Shown: positions 22,501 through 32,568, counted from the stretch's first letter. The stretch is 64,000 nucleotides of DNA from Strongylocentrotus droebachiensis (GCA_035222895.1 JAVYIG010000112.1:657501-721500); one strand, 5' to 3'. The notes: a model not told the origin generated them from the letters alone. A program made the numbers and translations.

Positions 22501-25424
22501 TTTACATATACATGTACATGTAAAGTCGTTACACAAACTCACACCGTGGTGTCCAAGTCAAGACTGAAGAGAGCGAGTAAATCATTACATATAAAGACCC
22601 TAAACCTTATTTGACATTTCTTTGACACACACCTGCATAAGTCTTTATTCTCTAGAAGAGACATCTCTCAAGAGTCAGGCACTGGAACGAACGTATCAAG
22701 TTTCGAAAAGACAAGAAAGTGTATCTATCGCCCCGAGGAAAAAAAAAGCTAAGCCGAAATTATCAGTTAGTGGTCGTCAACATCATTAGCTGTTGAATTC
22801 GTACAATTTTTTAAATTTTCATTGGAAGATTGTTGAATTTTCCTACAAACCTTTAAAAGAGTTGAATGGACATACAATATCCGAGGGAACTTGAGTGTTC
22901 TCAATGGATACTCTCCATGTTATTGTGCCGTAAGATGACTCAGTTTGTTCAACCGGACATGTCCCTGTAAGCAAAGAGAAAATAATGAAGTGCAAGACGA
23001 ATCTTTAATTTGGAAGAAAGAGAATAGCTTTCAACAGAGAAAACAAAAATCAAATAAAAGGGGTGGTATTCTTTGTTGTTAAACTATAGCGGGAGGAAAT
23101 ACTGCGCAAAAATCATAAATTATGGCTTTAACATAATGGAAAGGTATATGCCTCATTGCGTCGGTCATGAACGATAATCATTGTAGACTTCGTATTGATG
23201 TTCATGGTTTTTCAGTCTTTGTGTGACATTCATAGTGTTTGTTAATGATTATTTATATTTTAATAGGCATATAGGTGCAGCCGTTCTTTTTATAGAACAT
23301 TTGGATATAAGAATGTTCTTTCATTTGATTTTAATCCAACGTATCTCTAACTTTCTTATTATTATTCCGATTCATTTCAAATGTTCGCTATTCTGTTTAT
23401 CAGAATTGTTCTGGTTTTATTCAACTAGATTTATTACAAGGGTTGGATTGCCCTATAAAATAAATGTTAAGGCTTGATGAAACACCCCAAGGTAATTTGC
23501 AAGGGGTGAATAGAGTCTATAGTTGAATAGTTCGTATTTAATATTGCACCGTGACCTACTTCTTCGCAGACTTGCACACGACACTTCCATCTCATTGTAT
23601 GGTGGGGCAGAACTTGGAGTGGTGCACGTTTGTGCATGCAGACCGAAACCTGCATTGTATAGGTAAGCTACACGGTCTCCAACTCCATAAACCAGAGCGG
23701 TGAACACTGTCTCTCCCGCACCTGTTAGTTGCGTAGCTGAATCGCTTTTTAGTACGTGACTACCTTCCTCGATGGTCACCCAACGATTACAAATCTGTCG
23801 GTTGTCGCTGGTGACGAGATCGTACTCGATGAGCCATGGTACCTATTAGTAGGGTCAATAATTATGAAAGACACAATGCAGGTAAGATTACAAGGGTGAA
23901 ATAATCTTCAGTTTTATAATAATCGCTTCTTAATCTAAATTTATAGATACTAAAGGAGCAAACATGCGGACTGAAAAGATGCATAAAAGACATCTAAATA
24001 AAGTAAAGGGAGGGAGGACATTTACGAGAAACATTTTCTCTAACTTGTACGAGCAATGAAAACATTTATGCTCATAACGAGGAAATGTAATCAGGATACT
24101 AGCGGTTAAAATACCTCAGTCACACCACCAAATCTACTCCAACTGACCGATGCGTGGCCATTCTCTTTAAAGTAACTTTTGTTCGGTCTCTTGTCAGTTT
24201 AGGGTTGGTCTCTATCGGTGTGACAGGAGTGGTAGTCCTGAATGGTTCGGACAAGGGCACTATCTCTCTGTCCAAGTTTCCCGTTTCTCTGTAGAGACAA
24301 TTTAGAATTGAAATATAAAAGGACTACACATCTTACCTCGTTATACTTGTAGTTTCCAAACTCGATGTTAAGAGACGCATTGCATTCAGATATCACACCG
24401 ATATAGACTGTGGAGATCCCTGCTGCGGGCAGGTTTAACACAGGAAATTCCACACGCGATACATATTGCTCCCAAGGGGTAACTAACAGCATGGCTGGAT
24501 CTCCTGGCCTTTCGTCTGTGGACGTTCCTTTCGAGTACTGCATCACCATGACTGGCTTGGTCGCTGATATTGAAGTCATGCTCTGAATGGGCATATCTCC
24601 TAGATAGTGTTCCCCCATGTTCAAGCCTATTTCGTGAGTTCCCAATGATACCCTTGTATTGTCTCTCCCGGCAACAATTTGGTATTGATATCCGGACAGT
24701 CGATTGACGAACGGGCTTAGAAAAAAAGAACGTCCCCAGCGATCAAATGGAACAAGCTGTTCGGCGATGTGATCGCAGCGCGAAACGCCTTTAGGAACGT
24801 ATGAACAAAGGCCACCGACAGTCACTGCGATCGACGTATTGGCGGTAATTCTTGTTCCAATCATATCGTCTTGCAGTGGTTCAAGTTGTAATGTTTCATA
24901 CGGCCTCAAGGTACATATAACAACACCTCCCGGTGAATGCCTTTCACCGCGAAATACAACGCTACCGGTCAATTCTATTTTAACTTCAGTCGGTTCGTTA
25001 AATGCAGACATCAGAACAAAACCCCCACGTGGTTGCGTAAGTGTCGCGATAAAGTATTCCTTGCCCATATGCTTGGTCGGTAACACAGTGAACATTGCCA
25101 TAGTGTAAAGTTTGATATTGTAAGCCGTCACTGAGACATCTTGGTCGGACCTCACCACAACCGTAGCGTTCGTTACCCTTGCTACCCCAGTCGTGGCAAG
25201 GTCAGGAGAAAGCACGAGATCATAGGGTGCTGATCCGGGTGCAAGGGTGAAGTTGAAACCCATGTTCCTCAACGGCACATTGACCGTAACGGAAGTGACG
25301 TTGGTTGAAATGGCCCCCACAACGATGCCAATCGTAGGTTGGGTTTGGTCGACGTAATTTGGCGGGATGGCAAACACGAATTCTCTACCGAGATTGTCTG
25401 CTCCAAACGGTGCTACAGGTGCCA
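13257..25424 (-). CDS. Adhesion GPCR with IgGFc-binding ectodomain (15 exons)
   Basis: This is a surface receptor of adhesion GPCR class. Exons in transcript order: 25424-24337, 24189-24115, 23842-23560, 22964-22851, 22037-21913, 21460-21314, 21197-21093, 20500-20182, 19746-19592, 18610-18443, 17810-17689, 15484-15219, 15026-14960, 14163-13856 and 13549-13257. All junctions have GT donors and AG acceptors, and the phases match throughout. They give 1210 residues after the first split codon, ending in TAA at 13257. The domain order is IgGFc-binding, HRM, GAIN with GPS, seven helices and a tail of about 90 residues. With the candidate leader exon at 58865-58949 the protein has 1239 residues. 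In this family GAIN self-cleavage leaves a tethered N-terminal fragment and exposes an agonist peptide. The ligand is unknown. The frame is intact. The weakest calls are the second exon's acceptor and whether the seventh exon is always used. An extra exon between 25425 and the leader cannot be excluded. Confidence 0.92.
13856..14163 (-). CDS. Receptor exon: helices 5 to 7
   Basis: The exon begins with the second extracellular-loop Cys (YCFMTPG), which should pair with the helix 3 Cys. The Trp usual after that Cys is Phe here. It then encodes helix 5 (IGILLPIGLVLSFNFIMFIL), a basic third intracellular loop, helix 6 (LLGLTWVFGFLAI) and most of helix 7 (FCVANSLQ). The phases are 2 and 1. Confidence 0.94.
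14644..14672. repeat. Poly-C / poly-G hairpin in a receptor intron
   Basis: Fifteen C (14644-14658) are followed after two bases by twelve G (14661-14672). Around it the words ggtgcgtagcca and tgcgtagct suggest the remnant of an element of the kind seen at 32407-32559. Confidence 0.6.
14960..15484 (-). CDS. Receptor exons: helices 2 to 4
   Basis: Exon 15484-15219 encodes RLRNSRPRRILLHFC, helix 2, the conserved extracellular Cys (DVACVTVGALLHYF), helix 3 with MMWMGAEALNMYLMIVRVF, and the start of helix 4. Exon 15026-14960 (67 bases) completes helix 4 with GAPLVVVGVTVG. These are class B2 GPCR signatures. The intervening intron is only 192 bases. Confidence 0.93.
15600..16025. repeat. Degenerate repeat with cccgaata core
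   Basis: The words gcccgaata, attcgggca and attcggaca recur in both orientations at irregular intervals, mostly at 15865-16020 and once near 15640. It lies in the intron between helix 1 and helix 2. A comparable core (cccgaata) occurs near 31100. Confidence 0.5.
16220..17215. mobile_element. 996-bp inverted-repeat element flanked by TA
   Basis: Termini ccgtgtgtctc (16220) and gagacacacgg (17215) are perfect reverse complements and are flanked by TA on both sides, as expected for Tc1/mariner insertion. Each arm extends about 280 bases, to about 16500 and from about 16935, with only scattered differences. The interior holds a CA microsatellite and no transposase frame, so it is non-autonomous. 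It sits in the receptor intron between helices 1 and 2. Confidence 0.88.
17235..17400 (+). repeat. Interspersed repeat, copy 1
   Basis: It shares the segments caatattacaccatatcaga, aacacgtagggcc and ttgatcattttg with a reversed copy at 40190-40372. It adjoins the TA-flanked element on its right side. No coding potential is seen. Confidence 0.6.
17689..17810 (-). CDS. Receptor exon: first transmembrane helix
   Basis: The exon encodes 40 codons starting DMSGQHEQDKFDFALD and then the hydrophobic IGCAVSIAALVITIIVF, which is helix 1. It follows the GPS exon in phase 0 and ends in phase 2 before gtaagt. It is too short to stand out as a reading frame, and was found by searching for the expected helix and splice sites. 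Confidence 0.92.
18443..18610 (-). CDS. Receptor exon: GPS cleavage motif
   Basis: The 56-codon exon is in phase 0 at both ends. It shows the full GPS pattern: C-V-Y-W-D-F, W then GC about 11-16 residues on, and CSCNHLTNFAVLI. Using the 1239-residue model, the cysteines are 845, 864, 876 and 878. Cleavage is expected between Leu881 and Thr882. All key residues (His, Leu, Thr) are present, so autoproteolysis should be possible. The tethered agonist begins TNFAVLI and continues in the next exon. Confidence 0.95.
19295..19475 (-). mobile_element. tRNA-like SINE in a receptor intron
   Basis: On the minus strand, box A-like gtggtagataag and box B GGTTCGATCC are spaced like a tRNA promoter. A body about 100 bases long follows. 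It is in the intron between the last GAIN exon and the GPS exon. Confidence 0.6.
19592..21460 (-). CDS. Receptor exons: GAIN domain
   Basis: Four exons encode it: 21460-21314 (49 codons, helical, VVVDEANVALVSAVLEEI), 21197-21093 (35 codons), 20500-20182 (106 codons) and 19746-19592 (51 codons). The third carries the helical SSSSVVHSVEKQVSLTL and the strand-rich ENMIVQAATLDV. The fourth has VRFITFNGDALF and LTEPVKITFNAAI, the strand leading into the GPS. The start of the 20500 exon was chosen at the acceptor ccacag, because this restores phase 0. An upstream acceptor at 20590 would not. The GAIN fold mediates autoproteolysis of the receptor. Confidence 0.85.
21913..22964 (-). CDS. Receptor exons: HRM (hormone receptor) domain
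   Basis: Two exons, 22964-22851 and 22037-21913, together encode about 79 residues. The first has TCPVEQTESSYGTITWRV and ends near a Cys-Pro pair. The second has ERVCLGNRRMHAYWGEVNIQ followed by EC. This matches the CP...G.I.W....CP...A.R.C......W...C pattern of HRM domains of adhesion GPCRs, which sit before the GAIN domain. The intron (22038-22850) contains a minus-strand tRNA-like SINE. Confidence 0.9.
22280..22460 (-). mobile_element. tRNA-like SINE in a receptor intron
   Basis: On the minus strand it shows gcagtggtctc and cccgggtttgaaacc as degraded box A and box B, followed by a body with gtcctttggtattaaagg. It lies between the two HRM exons. Confidence 0.5.
23560..23842 (-). CDS. Receptor exon: end of IgGFc-binding domain
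   Basis: This encodes 94 codons, starting VPWLIEYDLVTS and containing WVTIEEGSHVLKS and VYGVGDRVAYLYNAGF. These match the family's G.H.L and VYG......Y..G closing signature. The donor gives phase 1, as the next exon requires. A second possible donor in the same phase lies about 12 bases upstream, so the last four residues are uncertain. Confidence 0.85.
24115..24189 (-). CDS. Receptor exon: IgGFc-binding domain, 25-codon piece
   Basis: In phase 0 on both sides, this encodes a peptide with NGHASVSWSRFGGV, which fits the NG...W...G segment expected near the end of IgGFc-binding domains. The donor (GAG then gtatt) is clear. The acceptor (gacaag before AGACCG) lacks a good pyrimidine tract, so the 5' boundary is less certain. 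An in-frame stop lies just upstream, which limits alternatives. Confidence 0.7.
24337..25424 (-). CDS. Receptor exon: IgGFc-binding domain, main part
   Basis: This large exon encodes 362 full codons and opens in phase 1 after an acceptor ending in ACACAG. The protein shows the conserved features of the IgGFc_binding family: GREFVFAIP near the start, GKEYFIATL, the GGLCSYVP and CDHIAEQLVPFDRWGRSFF stretch, VMVMQYSKG and GDPAMLLVTPWEQY. In mammals this domain is known from FCGBP, a mucus protein. Several N-glycosylation sequons (NVTS, NATV, NTSI) fit an extracellular location. The open frame extends upstream to 25593, but that part is hydrophobic AT-rich intron without family resemblance, so I start at the splice acceptor. 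Confidence 0.93.
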
Positions 25425-27699
25425 CTGTGTATTCGTAATGAGAGAGAAAGACCAATGAGGTGTCATTAAAATGGTACAGTATATCGATCACGAATATGGG
25501 ACGGTTAAGAATAATCATCTTAATCGCATAAAACCCTAATGTAATAGCCCAAATAAAGCGTAATTTATTATGTACACAATCCCAACCAATCAAAGGTCAT
25601 CGAATGTTTTACTAGAGAAGTATATGCAAATATGGATATTTAGTGTTGTCACCGAACTGCCGAAAAGCCAATGTCATTTTCCTAAATTGTTAAGGAATAT
25701 GAGACATGGAATGTCCTGTGTTCCTTTCTACTGATACCATCAGGAAAATTTAAAGATGACCACTCGGACGTACACCACATGGACATCTCCTACCTCGCAC
25801 AAGACAACTAACCCCTTACAATCATCGATCCCTGGATAAATACGTCCGAACAACCGACCCTAGAGGTAACGAACCTATAGGCAACGACCCATGAGACAAA
25901 TATTATTCATAGACAACTCACAGCTACCACACCACTGACTGTAACTACTCCTCCCTTTCTAGTTATGATTTAATGATTTTTTTTCCCGCCTCTTTTTCTA
26001 ACTTCTTTTTCTTCAACATTGTAAAACGGTCTTTAAAGAGGGCTCTATTTCAAACGAATCTTCAAAAGTATTGAAGCAGAGACACGGAAGATTACCAAAT
26101 TTCCCTCGAGAATTACAATCGCGATCTAGACGTTAATTGAAATGTATATGAACTACGTGACTGTCTTCTGATAGCACGTTGAAAATTTAGAAACTGTTGA
26201 AATTACACATCCAAGAGGTTTAGGAAGACAACGGCTTGCTTACTGGATCCTGTAAACCTCCAGGCTTGTGTCTTTCTCCAACAGATTGAATAAATAGCAT
26301 TACATGGTTGCATTCAAACTTTGGAGGATTCGAGGGCTGGGGGACAGCAGCCTTTATAGCCCCTATTAAAGTGTAATCAGTAACCCCCCTTCCAAAAAAA
26401 AAGAGTAAATGAAATTTAAAAAAAACGTCATTCTGTCGGGAAAATATCAGTCAGCATCTGTTTCCGGACTGAAATAAGACATAGATTTCAAGTTCGAAAT
26501 TGATTATTAATTTTAGATATAAGCTACCAAAGTTGGGTACCTTTGGATATTCCATATATACTATACAATTCATCGATAATCCTTTATATTTTTATATTGC
26601 AATATACTATGGGTAGATTCTAAGGTACATACTAATAAGATGCTTCTCTTGCAAAAGAAAGCAATTTGTTTATTTTCGAATGTTGGATTTTGTGAAGAAT
26701 ATGACGCACTGTTTTTTAAAGTTGAAAACACTCAAAGTAATTGATTTGATATCAACTTTTTACAGAAATTACTGTTTATGTTCCGTTTGTATATTGGTCC
26801 TACCCGTCTTGTCACCTTTATTCCATTTGAATAAAGGTATCCAATAAATCCAATAAATCCAATAAATTTCTCTTAATCCTAGAACTGCAATGGAATTCGA
26901 TGTCCATATATACTTTCAAGAATTTTGTTAAATCGTTGTTGCTAAGCAAGTACTAAAAACAGCATTTTGTTGAATTCTGTACAATATATTGCACAATGTT
27001 CTTACTTTGTACCTGTACTTAAATTTTATTCTAAAACACAAAAAACCTTTCAGCGCCGTTGCCATGCGCATGAATACTTACAAATTGTATTGAGATTAGT
27101 TATTAAGAATATTTGCAAACTAAGTTCTTTATATCAACATCCTACTGTCAATTTATGATGACACGTAAATACTTGATGATGAAATATGGCTTGGGGGTGG
27201 CATCTACCAAAGAACTTCACGGCTATTTTAATCAAATGTGAAGGAAATAAATTTTAGATGTCAAATGAACATGTTCTTTCTTCAATGTTTGCATGGAGAT
27301 AGAACGTGTTGGAATGGATAAGGGGGTGTGGGTGTTCTAAATTATCACACATTTACATGACATTTCAAGTTTATTGATGGATTCGCTGCGCCGTGACTCT
27401 AAAATAATTAAGGCACGAATATTCGGGCATACAGTTTGGTTAGGTTTCACTTTTCAAATTAATGGGAGTGACAAAGATTACAGTTATCTGAAATTAAAAT
27501 GAAGATCAATCCGTGAAAAATGGACGAGGCTATTATCAAGGCAAATTTAAATGTGTACCTATGTTATGCAAGGTCCTAACGTAGATAAATCGTGCTGTCA
27601 CCAAACGAGAATTCATTTATTTGGGCAGCACGTCTCCCACTTCCCTCCCTTGAATTCCCCTGCAAGTAGTGTATCAAATTTGAGACATTTATTTGGTCG
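25425..27699. other. Putative start of intron 1, no gene seen
   Basis: There is no supported exon. At 25790-25950 the text is enriched in short cgacc/cgaac words, a degenerate repeat. At 26843-26868 the nine-mer ccaataaat is repeated three times. The remainder is AT-rich. Confidence 0.5.
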
Positions 27700-27703
27700 T
27701 TAA

Positions 27704-28242
27704 AAGATACATACTATGTTCCTTTTGCAGCCAACATCAACTTCTGTAGAACTTTGCAGGAATTATGAACATGTCGTGTATGTCCTATCTGTGTAATTTA
27801 AACATTAGCAGTGTCGTAGTAGTCAAATTATGCAAGGAAACCCTTTTGCCTTCTAGACTTCACTGTCATACACTATTGAGTGAGTGACTGACATCTTTTA
27901 TTGGGTGGTAATAACATACATAACATGAACTGTAGCACTGGTACTGCACATATTTTGTCTACATCAAGAACCCACTTGTAATGGCCAACATTAAACTGAT
28001 TGAATCTTTGTGCAGCACAAAACGTACGACCATTCGGTAAAAGTGTCTAATAATCAGACTATTACTAATAGGTAATTGCAATCACTTAAGTCGATTCGAC
28101 AACTAATGGTCGTTATTTATTACTAAAAGCAATTTTAAAGCCCTTTCGTTTTTAGGGAAGTTCTAAATTAATATTGTCTTTCAAATGCTGTTGGAATTTA
28201 AACTTTTCTTTTTTTTTGGCCTGCAAATGGGACATAGTACCT
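27704..28242 (-). mobile_element. TTAA-flanked element, copy A
   Basis: The element is about 540 bases and flanked by TTAA at 27700-27703 and 28243-28246. Its termini read ctttaa-side tactatgtcccatttgc-type sequence on both ends as an imperfect inverted repeat. Copies B (30293-30834) and C (60126-60908) are homologous along their whole length in the other orientation. Shared words include gttgtcgaatcgactt, ccgaatggtc and cagtcactcaatagtgt. There is no transposase frame. TTAA targets are typical of piggyBac-type elements. Confidence 0.85.
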
Positions 28243-29784
28243 TTAAGACTCAGTCGACATGGGCTGCCAACCACATCTTCAATAAATATCTACACGTCAA
28301 GAGATTTGTACAAATACACACACGCACACACACACACACACGCACGCCATCAATCAATATAACAGAGCAAGCAATATGGCTGTTCGCTGATGCTCAAGTA
28401 ATAACCTTGCCCTGGCTATAGAGGCAAAGATGGAAGAGGTAATCCGGATGAAGGATACAGCGAAAAACGAAAATGATCTATCGTGGTCGTTTACTTGTTT
28501 ACTCGAATAGTGAAGGCAGGGATGGATGATAGGTTTGCGAGCGCCATCTGATGACGTCAGCTCAAGTCGGGCGAGTAAAGTAAACATTGCTAATGTCAGC
28601 TTACTTGAAGTTAAGATTATTTTTAAGGCTTGAAATTAAGGTTACGTCTCATAGGAATATAACCTTAATAACCAGTATTATACTGTGTGGTACATTTCTC
28701 CCCCAGAAGACTTACTTTGGCAAATACACACTATAAGGAATAAGGGTGCAATTGGGGTGCAGATTTGCATCCACCTACGCGTATTTGGCAGAGGGTGCTG
28801 CTATTGTAGCAGAATTGTACTTTTATTTCTAAGTGTGTATGTTTATTTTTGTTATTAGTGTACGTAGACTTCCCATATTAAAGTAAATGAAAGCAAAAGG
28901 AAGAACTAAAATTTACCCCAGATTAAAGATGATTGCTATGCTTGACAATATATGCATTATATCCTTTTCAATGACAGTACATGTACAAGACGTATTATAT
29001 GTCAGCAAGAAAATTAGCGTCGAGTGATGGCTGGATGGGCAGGGCGAGGGATTTCTCAATTTTAAAAATATACATAGTAATCTCATTTGCACCAGTAAAT
29101 ATACTACGAACTCATAGCTTTTTGTAACCTAGTGATGCGAGATATCAAAGATTTTAGCCCTATTCCGTTATGACTGTCAATGTTGGAGTTGAAGTCTGTA
29201 TGAATAATGCATACTTTAAGGGTTTAAGTTTTTGAAGATACTTGTCATATCATATGAATTTGCATTACGTTTAATTTTGCTCAGTTTATTGTCATGAGAT
29301 TCCCATTTAACTCACGGTCTTCACCTTGAAGCCTGTCCTCGCAATTCATGCTCTTTGGTAAAAGCAATTAAATGATTTAAAAAATAATTACCTATTGGAC
29401 TGAAAAGTGAAAAAAAAACCTATTTATTTCTTAGCACTTGAAGTTTGCTATTTTCAATTGGAACCTTAGATATCATCGAGCAATGATAAAATAATTGAAA
29501 AGGGACATTTAAAAAACACTATAATTTGTGAAAAGTAATAATTGGTGACTTGATGTGGTACTGTAAAGTCTGTAATAACACCTTATTCATAGTCGCATTT
29601 AATTTGACATACAAACATTATCTGTACCTTTCAGAATAACGAAAAGTTGAGAGAGAGAGAGAGATAGATAGAAAAGAAAAAAGTCAAAGAGTCAAAAAGA
29701 GAAAGAAAGGGGGAAGAGAGTGAGAGAGAGAGAGAGAGGGAAGAGAGAGAGAGGGAAGGGAGAAGAGAGAGAGAGGAGAGGGGA

Positions 29785-29819
<35 letters not shown>

Positions 29820-30198
29820 GAGAGAAGAGAGGGAGAGAGAGAGAGAGAGAAGAGAAGAGAGAGAGAGAGAGAGAAGGGGGTGGGGGTATTAAATAGAGAA
29901 TGAAATGGGAAGGAAATAAGGAGTGGGGAAGGGAGAAGGGGGGGGGGGGTGGTCAGAAAGTGAGTGGAAGTTCAATCAGTTCCAAGGAAATTGAGTTCGA
30001 CATCTCGAGAGCTAGAGATTGAGGTCACCAAGCCATTGTCACGGTTCATTCGAAAGTGACCAGATAAACAGATAAGACGGATAGAGAAGACAGCTTCATC
30101 TTTATCTATACACAATTACGACAAGAGAATGAGATGTGCGTGTCGGTGATTGCTTATATTGGTGTGATTGGTGGCCGTACCTTGCATGCCAGTTGGTT
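28243..30198. other. Non-coding with CA and GA microsatellites
   Basis: This contains a CA run at 28316-28345 and a long GA-rich stretch at 29648-29878 with GAGAGA and GGGAGA units. A G run lies at about 29939-29949. A locally GC-richer part at 28380-28600 includes a CRE-like tgacgtca (about 28554) but no convincing exon. Confidence 0.5.
29648..29880. repeat. GA-rich microsatellite
   Basis: Mostly GA dinucleotides interrupted by GGGAAGA and GGAGA units, over about 230 bases. Confidence 0.9.
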
Positions 30199-31002
30199 AT
30201 ATCGAGGGGTCAGTGACACAAAGACGTAACTCCATTTTGGCCATTTTTTCTCGAAAAAGTGGTTTATGTGTCACTGAGCACTTGGGCCTTAAAGGTACTA
30301 CGTCCCATTTGCAGGCCCAAAAAATGAAAATGTTAAATTCCAACGGCATTTGAAAAACAATACTAATTTAGAACTTCCCTAAAAAAAAAAAAAAGGGGGG
30401 GGGGCTTGAAAATTTCTTAAAGTGGGAAAATAACAACTATAAGTTGTCGAATCGACTTAGGAGCTATAGAGCTAGTACGTAATAGTCTGATTTTTCAGAC
30501 CATTGTACCGAATGGTCGTACATATTATGCTGCGCAAAGATTCAATCAGTTTAATTTTGGCCATTACAAGAGGTGGGTTATTGCTGTAGACAAATGCTTA
30601 TGTACCCTATACAGCTCATTTTATGTATGTTATTACCAAAGATGAAAAAAGGCCAGTCAGTCACTCAATAGTGTCTGACAGTGAAGTCTAGCAAGTAAAC
30701 GGGTTTCCTTGCATAATTTGAATATTAGGACACTACTAACGTTTAAATTTCACAGATAGGACATACATGACATATTCATAATTCCTGCAAAGTTCTACAT
30801 AATTTGATGTTGGCTGCAAAAGGGAATAGAATCTTTAAGGAGTTAAGTCTATATTTCACTAGCCATTGACTTCGATGGGATGTTGGGTGGAGTTAAGTCT
30901 CTGTGTTTCCTGGAAAGCCCACATTTTCTGAACATTTTGATATCAAATACTCATTTAGGCAAAATATGGAGTTACGTCTTTCTGTCACTGAACCCTCGAT
31001 AT
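30199..31002. mobile_element. Outer inverted-repeat element hosting copy B
   Basis: The left terminus (tcgaggggtcagtgacacaa, then agacgtaactccat) is matched in reverse complement by the right terminus near 30968-31002, over about 40 bases with few mismatches. TA dinucleotides flank the ends. Copy B of the TTAA family lies inside it. Without copy B the outer element would be about 260 bases. Confidence 0.82.
30293..30834 (+). mobile_element. TTAA-flanked element, copy B (nested)
   Basis: Homologous to copies A and C and flanked by TTAA at 30289-30292 and 30835-30838. It contains an extra A/G homopolymer at 30379-30404. It lies within the outer inverted-repeat element, so it inserted later. 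Confidence 0.85.
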
Positions 31003-32397
31003 AGAAGTAAATACTTGTTAAGTAAATGATCGATGACAGCCCCTATCGTACATTATTGGATTTGCTATTTAAAATATGCCCGAAATCCGAACGACTACTT
31101 CCGAACTATTTCCCCGAATACTATAACTACTCCAAGCAAAAAATACGCTAGAACTATTATCCCTGGAAAACTACCCCCTTAAGAATTGCCCCAAATACCT
31201 CAGACAAGTACCTATGAGGGATTAGAACTAGTTAGCCTCTATGTGGGGTTACAAAGCAACTGAAGAAAAAAGAGTCACTCAACGAGATATATTCAAGATA
31301 AATTAAAATCTGGCACGGCTATTTATGAATTAGCCATTGTCATTGCATGTCAGCTAGAAGTGTTTTACAGGTATGATTTTATGGAAATACATATTTATGT
31401 ATTCAATTCTGATAAGTGTAGTGGGAACCAAATTAAAATGATAATACGTTTATTGAAGAAAAAAACGCATGTCCATAGGTAAACGACTCTTTTGACTTAC
31501 ACAACGACTTTGCTTTCATTTAAGAATCACTTACATCTCACTATAACTGACTTACATGTACACAATATATATTCAATTGAACTCATTTTAATTCAATTCA
31601 ATTCAATTCAATTCAGTATTTATTCAATTCCATAATAAACAACAGTAACACCAAAATACTACTTATACATAATTATTATTAAAGTAGTAAAATATTGACA
31701 GTAATACAATAGGAATTCGGTTGCTGTATACAAAAAACCTAGGGGGTTTGTCTAGACAGCCATCATAAACAGTAAAACTAGAAGAAGAATCATACTAAAT
31801 GATATATGATATATGAATAAACAATAACAAAACAGCAACAACAACAAATAAAGCCTAAAACAAAACAAAGTTTTAAAGAATTAAGTTAACTCAGTTTTTT
31901 TGTCAAATAAAGATTGGATTCTGTTTTTGTTTTAAAGAGCTGCATTACAACATCAGCAACGACAAAAAAGAGGGAGCGCTGAAATAATAATAATTTAAAT
32001 TAAAGGACTCATTAAAATCGAAAGCACACATCTTGGTCATTCAGCAGGTGAACAGAGAAGTACATAGAAATATTGTAAATAGACTCTTTTGTTTCAAGAT
32101 TTGGGCGTTATCCTTTCATCAGTCCCACCATGAAGGAAACAAGAAAAAGATAACAACAACATCATTCTCTGGATAGAACTATGCATGCTAAAATAATAAA
32201 CACATTATAGATTTGCAAATAAAACATATCAGTTTACATTCACGAAAGTAAGGTGTAAATGAGAATTTATTTAAAAAGGTCGACTTTTACAGATAGACAT
32301 TTGCTGTCGTTTCACATCGATAAAATAATAATAATACGAAACGTTCTGATTAAAAGAAAATATAATTAACGTTAGTCCTTCATATATGAGCTATGTC
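31003..32397. other. Non-coding, AT-rich with an AATTC tandem
   Basis: At 31588-31615 the five-mer aattc is tandemly repeated. A degenerate region with ccgaa words lies at 31070-31210. No exon is supported. Confidence 0.5.
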
Positions 32398-32406
32398 AAT
32401 GGTACC

Positions 32407-32559
32407 AGGCGCGTAGCCAGAGTTTGATGTTTGGGGGGGGGGGGGCACATACATGTAATCGATCGAGGTAAAAAAAAGGGGTCTACAAAATTCCAACCGA
32501 TCCTGGAAATTTTAGGGGGGCACGTGCCCCCCCCGTGCCCCCCCGTGGCTACGCGCCTG
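32407..32559. mobile_element. Short GC-terminal inverted-repeat element
   Basis: Termini aggcgcgtagcca and tggctacgcgcct are perfect reverse complements. They are flanked by the direct repeat aatggtacc (32398-32406 and 32560-32568), a target duplication of 8-9 bases as made by hAT-like elements. G and C runs lie just inside. Fragments of the same kind occur at 14610-14700 and near 50950 (tgcgtacgcgcctgcc). Confidence 0.85.
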
Positions 32560-32568
32560 AATGGTACC

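Noticed and set aside
24199-24310. Extension of the large IgGFc frame past the donor at 24337
   Set aside because: The sequence after gtaaga loses family resemblance, and the conserved NG...W segment is found in the next exon at 24115-24189.
25425-25593. Upstream extension of the IgGFc frame with a Met start at 25593
   Set aside because: The hydrophobic residues look signal-like, but the sequence is AT-rich and precedes a good acceptor in matching phase with the leader exon at 58865. It remains a possible alternative start.
28354-28587. 77-codon minus-strand frame starting MFTLLARLEL as an alternative first exon
   Set aside because: It has no convincing signal peptide or donor in the needed phase. 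Local GC content and a CRE-like word were not enough.
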